A stretch of 64,000 nucleotides of DNA, from assembly GCA_963722495.1 (NCBI GenBank), contig CAVRND010000007.1, forward strand, positions 248,001 through 312,000. The letters are read 5' to 3'. Within the stretch, counting starts at the first letter, position 1. Every line of letters begins with the position of its first letter. The stretch is from Hyphomicrobium_A sp963722495. GTDB taxonomy: Bacteria; Pseudomonadota; Alphaproteobacteria; Rhizobiales; Hyphomicrobiaceae. Under the pieces are notes generated by a model. That model was not told the origin of the DNA. It searched no databases and saw only the letters and a program-made list of their open reading frames with translations. The position numbers were made by a program, and so were the translations under genes. Shown here piece after piece: positions 19,466 to 29,452 of this stretch.

Positions 19466-20642
19466 GGTTTTGCGTCGCGCGCCGGTGTTGCGCGCCTTGC
19501 GCTGCGCCCGCATCTCGTCGGCCACCTCGTTGAGGTTGAGCTCGGCAGCGAGCTTGGCGCCCATCTGGTCGGCCAGCACGTGGCGGCGCACCGGCTCGGC
19601 CTGGCCGGGTTTCAGATCGAGCAGCTGGAACGGCCCGTAAGACGTGCGGATGAGGCGGTTCACGTCGACGCCGAGGTGGGCGAGGATGCGGCGCACCTCG
19701 CGGTTCTTGCCCTCGCGCAGGCCGACGCTGATCCACGTGTTGGCGCCCTGCACGCTGTCGACGCTGGCTTCGATCGGCCCATAGCGCACGCCCTTCGATC
19801 TCGATGCCGTCCTTCAGCTTGTCGAGATCGGCCTGCTGCACGCGGCCATGCGCCCGCACCCGGTAGCGGCGCAGCCAGCCGGTGGCCGGCAGCTCCATGT
19901 GACGGGCGAGCGCGCCGTGGTTGGTGAGCAGCAGCAGGCCTTCGCTGTTGAAGTCGAGCCGGCCGACGGAGATGACGCGCGGCAGCTCTTCGGGAAGGTT
20001 GTCGAACACGGTGGGACGGCCCTGCGGGTCCGCGTGCGTGGTGACGAGCCCGCGCGGTTTGTAGTAGCGCCACAGCTGCGGCGGCTCGGCGGTCGGCAGC
20101 GGCTTGCCGTCGATCAGCACCTTGTCTTTCGACGACACCTCGAAGGCGGGCGTGGTCAGCACCTTGCCGTTGACGTTGACGCGGCCCTGCTCGATCCAGC
20201 GCTCGGCCTCGCGGCGCGAGCATAGCCCGGCGCGCGCCATCGCCTTGGCGATGCGCAGCGGCTCGTCGGGACCGGCCTTCGGGGCTTCCGGCGCCGGTCG
20301 CCGCCCCGGGGTGCCGCCTGGCCTGGCGACCAGTTTGCGGCCCGGCTTGACGCGCAGTTGTCCCCGCGGGGCGCCGGAGGGCTTACTTTCCGGCTTGGCA
20401 TACGGCTTCCCGGCGGGGGCGCCGCCACGTTCGTCCTTGTCGCGCGGCTTGCCCGCCGCATGCCCGCCCCCATGGCCACCCGGGCGGGGCCGCTTGCCAT
20501 GCGGCTTGCCGCCCTGCTTATTGGCCGCCGCAGCGCCCGGCTTGCCGGCGTGCTTGCCGCCCTGGCGGCCGCCTGGCCTCTCACCCGGTCTGTCTCCGGG
20601 CCGGCGCGGGCGTACTCGTTTCGTCGGTCGTTCAGGGGGCAT
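19463..20642 (-). CDS. RsuA/RluB-family pseudouridine synthase with long basic N-terminus (frameshifted)
   Basis: Residues ~1-120 are low complexity, rich in Gly, Lys, Arg and Pro. An S4-like domain follows (RIAKAMARAGLCSRREAERW), then the catalytic domain with VGRLDFNSEGLLLLTN (catalytic Asp). After a +1 shift at ~19795 come ISVGLREGKNREVRRILAHL and DVNRLIRTSYGPFQL. The family converts uridine to pseudouridine in rRNA; RluB (23S) is likelier than RsuA here but not certain. The frame runs into rsmD without a stop, so the exact end is unclear. The ATG at 20642 is divergent from the deaminase gene. Confidence 0.85.
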
Positions 20643-20675
20643 GGTTTTATCGGTTGTGGTTGGATTGAGCCCCTT

Positions 20676-21135
20676 ATGACACCGCACGGCGATCAGAGCC
20701 ACATGCTGCGCGCGCTATCCGAAGCGGAAGCGGCGGGCGGCGCGTGGCGAGGTGCCGATCGGCGCCGTGATTGTTGGCCCGGACGGGGCGTTTCTGGCCG
20801 CCGCGGGCAACCGGACGCGGGAGCTGAACGATCCGACGGCGCACGCCGAGCTGCTGGTCATCAGGGGCGCCTGCGCGCGCCTTGGCGCCGAGCGGCTGAC
20901 CGGGTGCGATCTCTATGTAACCCTGGAGCCGTGCCCGATGTGCGCCGCCGCCATCTCGTTCGCGCGCATCCGGCGGCTCTACTACGGCGCAGCCGATCCC
21001 AAGGGCGGCGGCGTCGAGCACGGCGCCCGCATCTTCAGCCAGCCGACCTGCCACCACGCACCGGATATCTATCCCGGCATCGGCGAAGCCCGCGCCGCCG
21101 AGCTGCTGCGCAGGTTCTTCAAGGACCGGCGCTAG
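20676..21135 (+). CDS. tadA: tRNA-specific adenosine deaminase (frameshifted)
   Basis: Zn-dependent deaminase that makes inosine at the tRNA wobble position. The HAE motif (DPTAHAELLVIRGA) and LEPCPMCAAAISFARI carry the zinc ligands and catalytic Glu, and the end shows ARAAELLRRFFKDRR. A +1 shift at ~20740 separates MLRALSEAEAA from VPIGAVIVGPDG. The ATG at 20676 is divergent by 33 bp from the pseudouridine synthase, a common alphaproteobacterial arrangement. This tadA is unrelated to the Tad pilus. Confidence 0.88.
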
Positions 21136-22130
21136 GGCTTTGCGATGCGCGAGCGTTTGAGCAGCGGGCGGCGTTTGCTGCGCGGCGCGGAAAGCTCGCG
21201 CGGCGGCTCGTGCGCCTCCAGCGGACGCAGCGTCTCGGCTTCGAGCATGCGCGTCAGCTGCGCCTTGACGCGCTCCTTGGCCGGCTCGGCGGCGGCGAGA
21301 ATTTCGTCGACCTTGAGAAAGTCGAGGATCTGGAAGCGGCTGGTGCCGGCGTCGATGTAGAGATCGGGATGCCGGTGGCGCAGCTTCTCGCGAATGATGG
21401 TGCGCTCGAAGATGAAGTTGCTGGCGAACAGCGTCTCCCAGGCCTTCGGCATCTCGCCGCCCGGGCGGCGCACGGGCGCGCCGCTGGCATCGACGGCAAC
21501 CGTCAGATCGGCATCGTTGTTGATGAGGTCGAACGGCAGCGGATTGACGAGGCCGCCGTCGATCAGCACGCGGCCTTCGAACTGCACCGGCTGGAACAGG
21601 ACCGGCAGCGCCATGCTGGCGGCGATCGCCTGGCGCAACGGGCCCGACGAGAACACGACCGCCTCCTGCGCGTAGAAGTCGGAAGCGACGACCTTCAGCT
21701 TCGTCGTCAGGCCCTCGAAGTCACGCGGCATCTGCGGCGGCAGGATGATGTCGAGCAGCCGCTCGGGCGCCAGCAGGGCCGGGCGCGGGGCGAGTGCGCC
21801 GAAGATGCCGCCGGAGGCGCGCACGCGTGCCGAATAAAGATCGCGCACCAGGTCGAGGCGCTTTCTCAGCACCTCGTACGTGTGGGCACGGATCTGCTTG
21901 CCGCTGAGGCCGGCGGCATAGGCGGCAGCAAATATGGCGCCGATGGACGTGCCGGCGATGATCTTGGGCCGCAGGCCGAGCTCGTCGAAGGCTTCCAGCA
22001 CCGGGATGTGGGCGAGCCCGCGCGCGCCGCCGCCGCCGAGCGCCAGCGCGATGCTGGGGCCGCCCGTGCGCGTTGCGGGCGCCGCGGGGCTCGCAGTAGC
22101 GGGGCTGACGGGGACGGGCTTCATGCTCAT
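21132..22130 (-). CDS. Patatin-like phospholipase, RssA family
   Basis: A 332-residue protein with oxyanion-hole motif ALGGGGARGLAH, nucleophile elbow IAGTSIGAI and the partner Asp in LIDGGLVNP, giving the complete patatin Ser-Asp dyad. It is expected to hydrolyse phospholipid or lysophospholipid acyl esters in the cytoplasm. The C-terminus is basic (RSKRRPLLKRSRIAKP). It converges with tadA, overlapping stops by 4 nt. ATG at 22130; a second ATG lies two codons in. Confidence 0.9.
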   Translation of the reverse strand: MSMKPVPVSPATASPAAPATRTGGPSIALALGGGGARGLAHIPVLEAFDELGLRPKIIAGTSIGAIFAAAYAAGLSGKQIRAHTYEVLRKRLDLVRDLYSARVRASGGIFGALAPRPALLAPERLLDIILPPQMPRDFEGLTTKLKVVASDFYAQEAVVFSSGPLRQAIAASMALPVLFQPVQFEGRVLIDGGLVNPLPFDLINNDADLTVAVDASGAPVRRPGGEMPKAWETLFASNFIFERTIIREKLRHRHPDLYIDAGTSRFQILDFLKVDEILAAAEPAKERVKAQLTRMLEAETLRPLEAHEPPRELSAPRSKRRPLLKRSRIAKP

Positions 22131-22181
22131 CGGGGGCTTCGGGCGGGTCCTTGGACGACGGTGCAGCTTAGATGGGGAACA

Positions 22182-23507
22182 TTATCGCCGTTTGATGGTC
22201 GGAGCACGGCTCGCCGGGTTGGCTTCGGCAGCGGCCTTTTCGCGCTCGATCGCCCGCCAGCCGATGTCGCGGCGGTAGAAACCGCCCGGCCAATCGATGC
22301 GGCCGGCGGCTTCGTAGGCGCGGGCCTGTGCCTCGGCGACCGTTCTGCCGCGCGCGGTGACGTTCAGCACCCGGCCACCCTGCGCCAGCAGACGGTCTCC
22401 TTCTCGGCGCGTCCCGGCGTGGAAGATCTGCACGCCCTCGACTGCCGCGGCTGCGTCGACGCCTCTGATTTCGCTGCCGATCTCGGGCGAGCCCGGATAG
22501 CCGTTGGCGGCCAGCACGACGGTGAGCGCCGCGTCGTCGTGCCAGCGCAGATCGACGGTATCGAGCGTGCCGTCCACCGAGGCGAGCAGCGCGGGCAGCA
22601 GGTCCGACTGCAGGCGCATCATCAGCACCTGCGTTTCCGGGTCGCCGAAGCGCGCGTTGTATTCGATCAGCTTCGGGCCGTCGGCGGTGATCATCAGGCC
22701 GGCGAACAGCACGCCCTTGAACGGCGTGCCGCGCTTTTGCATGGCCGCCACGGTCGGCTCGACGATCTCGTGCATGGTGCGGTCGATCATTTCCGGCGTC
22801 ATGACGGCGGCCGGCGAGTAGGCGCCCATGCCGCCCGTGTTGGGGCCCGTGTCGCCGTCACCAACGCGCTTGTGATCCTGCGCGGCGACGAGCGCCAGCG
22901 CATGCTTGCCGTCGACGAGGGCAAAGAAGCTCGCTTCCTCGCCTTCGAGGAATTCCTCGACGACGACCTCGCTGCCGGCTTTGCCGAAGGCGCCGGCGAA
23001 GCACGCGTCAATCGCCGCCTCGGCGTCAGCGCGCGTCGTGGCAATGGTGACGCCTTTGCCGGCGGCGAGACCGTCCGCCTTGACGACGATGGGCAACTTT
23101 TGCCCGGCCAGATACGCCTTGGCACTCGGGGCGTCCGTGAAGCGGCCATAGGCCGCGGTCGGAATATCGAACTCGGCGCACAAATCCTTGGTGAAGCCCT
23201 TCGAGCCTTCGAGCTGCGCCGCCGCCATTTTGGGCCCGAAGCACTTGATCCCGGCCGTCGTGAGATCATCTACCAATCCTGCGACCAGCGGCGCCTCCGG
23301 TCCGACGACGACAAGATCGATCGAGTTATCGGCGCAGAAGCGTATCACGGCAGTATGGTCGGCCACCGCGACGGGGACGCACTCGGCGACCTCCGCAATT
23401 CCGCCGTTCCCGGGCGCACAATAGAGCTTCGTTAACAGCGGGCTGGCACTCAGCTTCCAGGCGAGCGCGTGCTCGCGGCCGCCGGAGCCGATGAGGAGTA
23501 CGTTCAT
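22182..23507 (-). CDS. purD: Phosphoribosylamine-glycine ligase
   Basis: A 441-residue ATP-grasp enzyme forming GAR from phosphoribosylamine, glycine and ATP in purine synthesis. It starts MNVLLIGSGGREHALAWKL and carries CFGPKMAAAQLEGSKGFTK, GKGVTIA and YNARFGDPETQVLM. The ATG at 23507 is fixed by homology. It is divergent from xseA. Confidence 0.96.
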   Translation of the reverse strand: MNVLLIGSGGREHALAWKLSASPLLTKLYCAPGNGGIAEVAECVPVAVADHTAVIRFCADNSIDLVVVGPEAPLVAGLVDDLTTAGIKCFGPKMAAAQLEGSKGFTKDLCAEFDIPTAAYGRFTDAPSAKAYLAGQKLPIVVKADGLAAGKGVTIATTRADAEAAIDACFAGAFGKAGSEVVVEEFLEGEEASFFALVDGKHALALVAAQDHKRVGDGDTGPNTGGMGAYSPAAVMTPEMIDRTMHEIVEPTVAAMQKRGTPFKGVLFAGLMITADGPKLIEYNARFGDPETQVLMMRLQSDLLPALLASVDGTLDTVDLRWHDDAALTVVLAANGYPGSPEIGSEIRGVDAAAAVEGVQIFHAGTRREGDRLLAQGGRVLNVTARGRTVAEAQARAYEAAGRIDWPGGFYRRDIGWRAIEREKAAAEANPASRAPTIKRR

Positions 23508-23612
23508 CGCTGCAGATCTCTCGAAAGCTAGGGGACTTTCGCTACGCCGGACGCCGGTCGGGCGCGGTCTCATGTATCATCGAATCGTAAGGCCACAAAC
23601 GGGCAAGCACGC

Positions 23613-25112
23613 TTGAACCAACCTGCACCACAGCCCCAGTCCGGGGCGCAGTCCGGCGGCAATGTCGCCGAGTTTTCCGTCTCCGAGCTTTCGGGCGCCA
23701 TCAAGCGCGCGTTGGAGGAGGGATTCGGCTACGTGCGCCTGCGCGGAGAGATCTCCGGCTTTCGTGGCGCGCACGCCTCCGGCCACTGCTACTTCGGCTT
23801 GAAGGACGACAAGGCGAAGATCGATGCCGTCATCTGGAAGATGACCTACGGGCGCCTGAAGGTGAAGCCCGAGGAAGGCATGGAGGTCATCGTCCAGGGC
23901 CGCGTGACGAGCTATCCGGGCTCGTCGAAGTATCAGATCGTCATCGAGAGCCTGGAGCCGGCGGGGCTCGGGGCGCTGATGGCGCTCTTGGAAGAGCGCA
24001 AGCGCAAGTTCACTGCCGAAGGTCTATTCGCCGAGGAGCGCAAGAAGGCGCGGCCGTATCTGCCGCAGCTGGTCGGCATCATCACCTCGCCGACCGGCGC
24101 CGTCATCCGCGACATGCTGCACGGCTTCGCCGAGCGCTTCCCGACGCGCGTCATCGTGTGGCCGGTGCGCGTGCAGGGCGACACGTGCGCGGCCGAGGTC
24201 GCTGCCGCGATCAACGGCTTCAATGCCATCCAGCCGGGTGGCCGCATCGCCCGTCCCGACGTGCTCATCGTCGCGCGCGGCGGCGGCAGCCTCGAGGACC
24301 TGTGGGGCTTCAACGAGGAGATCGTCGTGCGCGCCGTGGCGGCGAGCCGCATTCCCATCATCTCCGCCGTCGGCCACGAGACCGACTGGACGCTGATCGA
24401 CCTCGTCGCCGACGCGCGCGCTCCGACCCCAACCAAAGCCGCCGAATGGGCGGTGCCGAAGTTCGCCGAGCTGGCCGAGAACACGAGCAAGTGCGGCTCG
24501 CGCCTGACGACGGCGGCGCGGCGCATGTTGCAGCAATCGCGCGCGCATCTCAAAGCCGCCACGCGCGGTCTGCCGCGCCTGGAGGACGTGCTCGCCTTGC
24601 CGCGCCAGCGTTTCGACGCCTGCGAGAAGCGGCTCGGACGTGCGCTGCTCGCCAACGCCCGCGCTCATCACACACGCTATGCGCGCGTCTCCGCGCGCCT
24701 GCGCCCGACGCCAATCATGCACCGCATCGCGGTATGCGGTGAGCGCGCCGGTGTGCTGCACGCGCGTGCAGCGCAGGCGTTGCGCAATGGTCTCGTCGCG
24801 CGCCGGCGTCAGCTGGAAGGCTACGACAAGTTGCTCGGCACGCTCAGCTATCAAAGCGTGTTGCAGCGCGGTTTCGCCTTGGTGCGCGATGCCGACGGAC
24901 GCGCCGTGCGTTCGGCAATAGCCGTGCAACCGGGCGATCGCCTCGACCTCGAGTTTGGCGACGGCCGTGTCGAGGCGGAGGCGCTGAACGTCAGCGGCGG
25001 CGATCCCAAAAGGGCTGCGCCGACTTCCGTCAAGGGCTCCGCATCGCCGCCGCCGGCTGGTGTGCGCCGCACGCGTGGGCGCGGCGGCAGCAGCCAAGGC
25101 TCCCTCTTTTAG
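23613..25112 (+). CDS. xseA: Exodeoxyribonuclease VII large subunit
   Basis: An OB-fold N-terminus (VSELSGAIKRALEEGFGYVR, LRGEISGFRGAHASGHCYF) is followed by the catalytic domain with GIITSPTGAVIRDMLH, DVLIVARGGGSLEDLW and SAVGHETDWTLID. It forms ExoVII with XseB, which is not in the window, and degrades single-stranded DNA. No ATG is available; the TTG at 23613 gives the expected N-terminus. The tail is Ser/Gly/Arg-rich. At 499 residues, length is normal for alphaproteobacteria. Confidence 0.95.
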   Translation: MNQPAPQPQSGAQSGGNVAEFSVSELSGAIKRALEEGFGYVRLRGEISGFRGAHASGHCYFGLKDDKAKIDAVIWKMTYGRLKVKPEEGMEVIVQGRVTSYPGSSKYQIVIESLEPAGLGALMALLEERKRKFTAEGLFAEERKKARPYLPQLVGIITSPTGAVIRDMLHGFAERFPTRVIVWPVRVQGDTCAAEVAAAINGFNAIQPGGRIARPDVLIVARGGGSLEDLWGFNEEIVVRAVAASRIPIISAVGHETDWTLIDLVADARAPTPTKAAEWAVPKFAELAENTSKCGSRLTTAARRMLQQSRAHLKAATRGLPRLEDVLALPRQRFDACEKRLGRALLANARAHHTRYARVSARLRPTPIMHRIAVCGERAGVLHARAAQALRNGLVARRRQLEGYDKLLGTLSYQSVLQRGFALVRDADGRAVRSAIAVQPGDRLDLEFGDGRVEAEALNVSGGDPKRAAPTSVKGSASPPPAGVRRTRGRGGSSQGSLF

Positions 25113-25189
25113 GCTTGAAGGCCGTGCGAGCGCTTGACGCGCCTCGCGCGATTGGCATTGTGGCTGGCTGACATCGGCAAGAGACGCGC

Positions 25190-25438
25190 ATGAATCGGAT
25201 CGACAGATTCTTCGGCCTGCGGGGCGAGGCGAAAGTGAAGTTCCTTAACGGGGAGTTTCAGGTGCTTTCGCCTGGCGACTTCGTGCGCTGTGCGGTGACC
25301 GGCGAGCCGATCATGCTGCCGGATCTGCGATATTGGAGCGTCGAGCTGCAAGAGGCGTATGCGACGACCGAGGTCTCGATGCAGCGATATTTGCAGATGC
25401 GCGAGAGGCTTGCGCGCGAGAGCGAAGAAGAGCTTTAG
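25190..25438 (+). CDS. DUF2093-domain protein
   Basis: An 82-residue soluble protein matching DUF2093: FLNGEFQVLSPGDFVRCAVT and LPDLRYWSVELQEAY. Function unknown. Position between xseA and lpxK is conserved in Hyphomicrobiales. It converges with lpxK, overlapping by 4 nt. Confidence 0.85.
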   Translation: MNRIDRFFGLRGEAKVKFLNGEFQVLSPGDFVRCAVTGEPIMLPDLRYWSVELQEAYATTEVSMQRYLQMRERLARESEEEL

Positions 25439-26497
25439 CGCTGCGGGGGCGGTCGATGCCGCCGCGATGTGACCTGTAGCGCCGCTTCGATCAGCGAGCT
25501 GAGGCGATCGAGGTCGTGCGCTTCGAATGTCATCTCGATCGGCAGCGTGCGCGCTTGCTCGGCGAGCTCGGCCAGCGCGGGATCCCCCGTCAGCCGAACG
25601 AAATCCTTCTCCGTGGTGACGAGCTGCGCACCGCTGGCCCGCGCCAGCGCCACGAGCTTTTCCCCGTCGGCGCGCGTGAAGGCATGGTGATCGGGGAAGG
25701 ACACGCTTTCGAGCAGCTTGCCGCCGAGCTTTTCGAGCAAGCGGTAGAAGCGCTTCGGATTGGCGATGCCTGCGAAGGCTACGAGCGGCTTCAGCGGAAC
25801 CCACGACGTGTCGCCGCGCGGCGCGGTGCGTGACACGAGTACCGGCCCGGGAAAGCCCCGCTTCAGCACCGCAAGCACGCTACGCTCGTCGGCCGCGTCC
25901 GGCGGATCGCGCACGACAATGGCGTCAACGAGGCCGATCTGGAACTCCAGCGGTGCACGTAGTGGGCCGGCGGGGATGACCTCGCCGTTGCCGATGCCGC
26001 GTTTGCCGTCGACCAGCGGCGATCGTCAGGTCTTTGGCGACGGCCGCGTTCTGCAGGCCGTCGTCCATGATGACGACGCTCGGGTCGCGGCCGCGCGTCT
26101 CGATGGCGATGATGCCGGCACGCCGGTCGCGCGCCACGACGGTCGGTGCCACGCTGGTCAGCAACAGCGGCTCGTCGCCGTACAACTTCGCAGCGGACGG
26201 GCCGTCATCGACCCACGCCGGCCCCGCGGTGCTCCCGCCATAGCCGCGCGTCAGGAACACGGGCCGCTCGCCGCGCGCGATCAGCTGGCGGGCGATGAAC
26301 AGCGACAGCGGCGTCTTGCCCGTGCCGCCGGCCGTGAAATTGCCGACGCAGATGACGGGCAGGCGCGAGCGATAGGGATGTTGCTTTCGATAGCGGCGCT
26401 CGGCGATCCAGCCGTACAGCCGGCCGAGTGGCGCGAGCGCGCGCTGGCGGACATCGTCCGCGCCGCCATACCACCATGACGGCTCATCAAGACGCAC
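25435..26497 (-). CDS. lpxK: Tetraacyldisaccharide 4'-kinase (frameshifted)
   Basis: Membrane-associated kinase that phosphorylates the lipid A precursor at the 4' position. It starts near EPSWWYGG and has Walker A VGNFTAGGTGKTPLS, FLTRGYGGS, GDEPLLL and IMDDGLQN. A +1 shift at ~26020 leads into FAGIANPKRFYRLLEKLG and TTEKDFVRL. The span of 1063 nt is 3n+1. The GTG at 26497 overlaps the end of kdtA by 11 nt, supporting an operon. Confidence 0.9.
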
Positions 26498-27744
26498 GCT
26501 TCAATCTTTCATCGGGAAGATAGCGCAGCAGTGCCGCGACCGTCTTGTCGAGCGCGCCCGATAGCGTCGCCAGCGCCTGCGTGGCGCCCGAGCGCATGCG
26601 CTGCAACTCGGCAGGGTTGTCGAGCAGCTTGGTGACGGCGGCGGCGATGTCGGCGGCCGATCTCACCTCGATGACGCCATCGTGACGCAACAGCGTGCGG
26701 TAGGCGTCGCGGAAGTTCTGCCAGTGCGGCCCGGTGAGCACGGCCACGCCGTGGCGCACGGCTTCGATGGGGTTCTGGCCGCCGCGGTCGATCAGCGAGC
26801 CGCCGATGAAGGCGACTGGCGATAGCGCGTAGAGCGTGCCGAGCTCGCCGATGGTGTCGGCGATGTAGATGTCGGTGCGCGGTCCGGGCACGGCGCCGAG
26901 CGAGCGCTGCGCCACGGTGAAGCCGAGGTTCTTGAGCATCTCGGCCAGCGCCGTGCCGCGCTCGGGATGGCGCGGCGCGATGATGGTGCACAGGTTCTCG
27001 AAGTTGCGCGTCAGCGCACGATGCGCGGCCGCGACCGGCTCCTCCTCGCCCTCGTGCGTGCTGGCGGCAGTGAACACCGGACGTCCTCCAAGCGCGGCCT
27101 TGAGGCGCTCCAGCTCGTTGAGGTCGATGGGCGGCGGCGGCGCGTCGATCTTCAGGTTGCCGACCGAGCAGGACGTTGCGGGCGCCAAGCGCCGAGAAGC
27201 CGAGCGCCAGGCGCTCGTTCTGCGCCAGCACGACGCTGAAGCGGCCGAACAGCGGCACGGCGGTCGACTTGTTGCGCTGCCAGCGCCGTCGGCTGCGGTG
27301 CGACAGGCGCCCGTTGACGAGCGCGATGGGGATATTGCGCGCCGCCGTCTCGAGGATCAGCGAGGGCCAGATCTCCAATTCGGTGAACACCGCCAGATCG
27401 GGCTGCCAATGGGCGAGGAAGCGCGCGGCATACTCGGGGGCATCAAGCGGCACGTACTGATGCACGGCGCTCGGGCCGAGGCGCCGTTCGGCCAGCCCGG
27501 CGGAAGTCACGGTGCCGGTGGTCAGCAGGAAACTGAGGTCGGGCCGAACGTTGCTCAGCGCTTCGATCACGGGCAGCACGGCGTTGGTCTCGCCGACGCT
27601 CGCCGCGTGCACCCAGCACACCACGCCGTTGGGACGCGCGATGTTTGCCTGCCCGAGGCGTTCGCCGCGCCGGCGGCCGTCCTCCTTGCCGCTGCGCTGG
27701 CGGATCTTGAGGATCAGCGGCGCGATCGGGCGCAGTAGGCTCAT
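26487..27744 (-). CDS. kdtA: 3-deoxy-D-manno-octulosonic acid (Kdo) transferase (frameshifted)
   Basis: GT30 enzyme adding Kdo to lipid IVA on the cytoplasmic face of the inner membrane. The N-terminal part shows RSGKEDGRRRGERLG, VCWVHAASVGETNAVLPVI and FTELEIWPSLI. After a +1 shift at ~27175 come FTAASTHEGEEE, IIAPRHPERG and AFIGGSLIDRGGQNPIEA. The ATG at 27744 is used, but homology-like residues (DFRLKAYRTG) precede it in frame without a start, so a lost start upstream is possible. Confidence 0.9.
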
Positions 27745-27828
27745 GCCCGTGCGGTAGGCCTTGAGGCGGAAATCGGGGTCGGCGGGTGGCGCCGTCGGAT
27801 CTTCGAGGTTCGAGCGGCGTTGCCCGCT

Positions 27829-28519
27829 TTACGTCGGCGCCGACGATCTCGTAGGCGCGCGCGGTTACGGCGTTCAGCGCCCGCTCGAGCTGTTGGCGCG
27901 CAAACTCGAGCTCCGCTTCGCCGGCGTCGGGCGCCACCCAGATGGGATCGCCGGCGACGTAGGCGAGCTTGGAGCCCGGCAGATTGATCGTCATGCGGCT
28001 CCAGGTATTGAGCGCGCGAAAGCGCGACGTCGCGGCGGCGCACGGCACGATCGGCCGGCCGGAGAGCCGCGCCATCATGACGATGCCGATGCCGGCGTGC
28101 CGGGCTGGACCGGGCGGCACGTCGGCGGTCATGACGATGGAGTAGCCGTCCTTGAGGTAGCGCACGGCCTGGCGCAGCGCGTATGCGCCGCCGCGGTCCT
28201 TCTTGCGTCCGCCGGCGCCGGCGCCGCGAATCAGCTCGACGCCGAATTTCGCCATGGCCGCGCCGATCAGCTCGGCGTCGCCGTGGCGGGCGACCATGGC
28301 CGCGACCTTAGTCTCGGGCGAGGGGCGGAAGCCGGCGGTCATCATGAACTGGCCGTGCCAGGTGGCGACGATGAGGGGATGGTCGGCGGCGAGGCGGGCC
28401 AGCGCGTCCCCGGGCTCGTAAACGACGCGCGAGGTTCGCCGCACCAGGGAAATCATGCCGGCAAGCGCGCTGCCGGCGAGGCGATTGAGCTTACGTGTGG
28501 TCTCAGGCGAACGTGCCAT
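27829..28519 (-). CDS. DUF374 lysophospholipid acyltransferase-family protein (3' frameshift)
   Basis: Contains the DUF374 pattern HPLIVATWHGQFMM (acyltransferase His region), VAAMVARHGDAELIGA, GVELIRGAGAGGRKKDRGG and SIVMTADVPPGPARHAG. It probably acylates or modifies lipid A-type substrates at the inner membrane; the exact reaction is unassigned. Read literally the frame runs into kdtA. One extra G at ~27832 would give the TAA at 27829-27831 and the common ending AYEIVGAD. The ATG at 28519 is preferred over a TTG two codons upstream. Confidence 0.82.
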
Positions 28520-28704
28520 CCTCAAGGGTGCCCCGGCGCCAGATCGCCTCTCGAAGCAAGTGGTGTTGCGCGAACCACTTGCAGCTGGTTCCTATAGCGA
28601 ATATTTAGCGATAGCAAACTGGGACGTTCGGGCACACACCGTCAAATTTGCCGGAGTTCCAGCTTGCGGCGCACGCCCGAAACCCTAAAAATCAGCGGAC
28701 TTTG

Positions 28705-29443
28705 ATGGCCGGATTGGTGAAGCGGGCGAAACGCTCCTGGCGGCGCGTTGGACGCCGCCTCCGCGAGCGCGGCCATGCGGTCCTCGCCCGATTGGCTGCG
28801 CCGCACCGCGGGGCCGCCGGCGTCGTATATCGACATGCTGTTTGTCGACCACGGCATCTTCCGCATCATCTACGGCAACAGCCATCGTCTCTCCGATAAA
28901 GCCTGGCGGGCAGCGCAGCCGGCGCCCCATCAGCTGCGGGGGTACGCCAAGGCCGGCGTGCGTACGATCGTGAACCTGCGCGGCGAGCGCGATTGCGGCG
29001 CCTACTACCTGGAGCGCCGCGCCTGCGAGCAGCTGGGCATGAAGCTGGTCAACTTTCAGGTGCGTTCGCGGGCGGCGCCGACGCGCGAGGAGCTGCAGGG
29101 CGCCAAGCGGCTGTTCGAAGAGATCGAATATCCGATGATGATGCACTGCAAGTCGGGCGCCGACCGCGCCGGCCTGATGAGCGTGCTCTACCGCTTCCTG
29201 CACGAGGGCGTGCCGATGGAGCAGGCGAAGAAGGAGCTGTCGCTCAAGTACGGGCACATCCGGCAGGCGCATACCGGCATCCTCGACTACTTCTTCGAGC
29301 GCTACATCGCCGACAACGCCGTGCGGCCGATGCCATTCTTCGACTGGGTCGAGACGGTCTACGACCCCGACGAGTTGAAGCGCACATTCCAGTCGAAAGG
29401 CTGGGCCAACCGTATCGTCGACGGCATCCTGCGCCGCGAGTAG
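28705..29443 (+). CDS. Tyrosine/dual-specificity phosphatase-like protein (N-terminal frameshift)
   Basis: Protein-tyrosine-phosphatase fold with the P-loop MMMHCKSGADRAG (CX5R) and upstream VRTIVNLRGERDCGAYYLE, the DSP/PTP pattern of rhizobial proteins placed beside lipid A genes. The ATG at 28705 opens with a basic stretch MAGLVKRAKRSWRR, and a +1 shift at ~28785 (739 nt, 3n+1) joins it to DWLRRTAGPPASYIDMLF. It lies on the opposite strand inside the lipid A cluster. Substrate unknown: phosphoprotein or a lipid phosphate. Confidence 0.85.
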
Positions 29444-29452
29444 CAGGGGTTC

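Noticed and set aside
20358..23435. Very long plus-strand open frame (over 1000 codons)
   Set aside because: It runs antisense to the pseudouridine synthase, patatin and purD, all with clear motifs. The openness comes from GC-rich codon bias.
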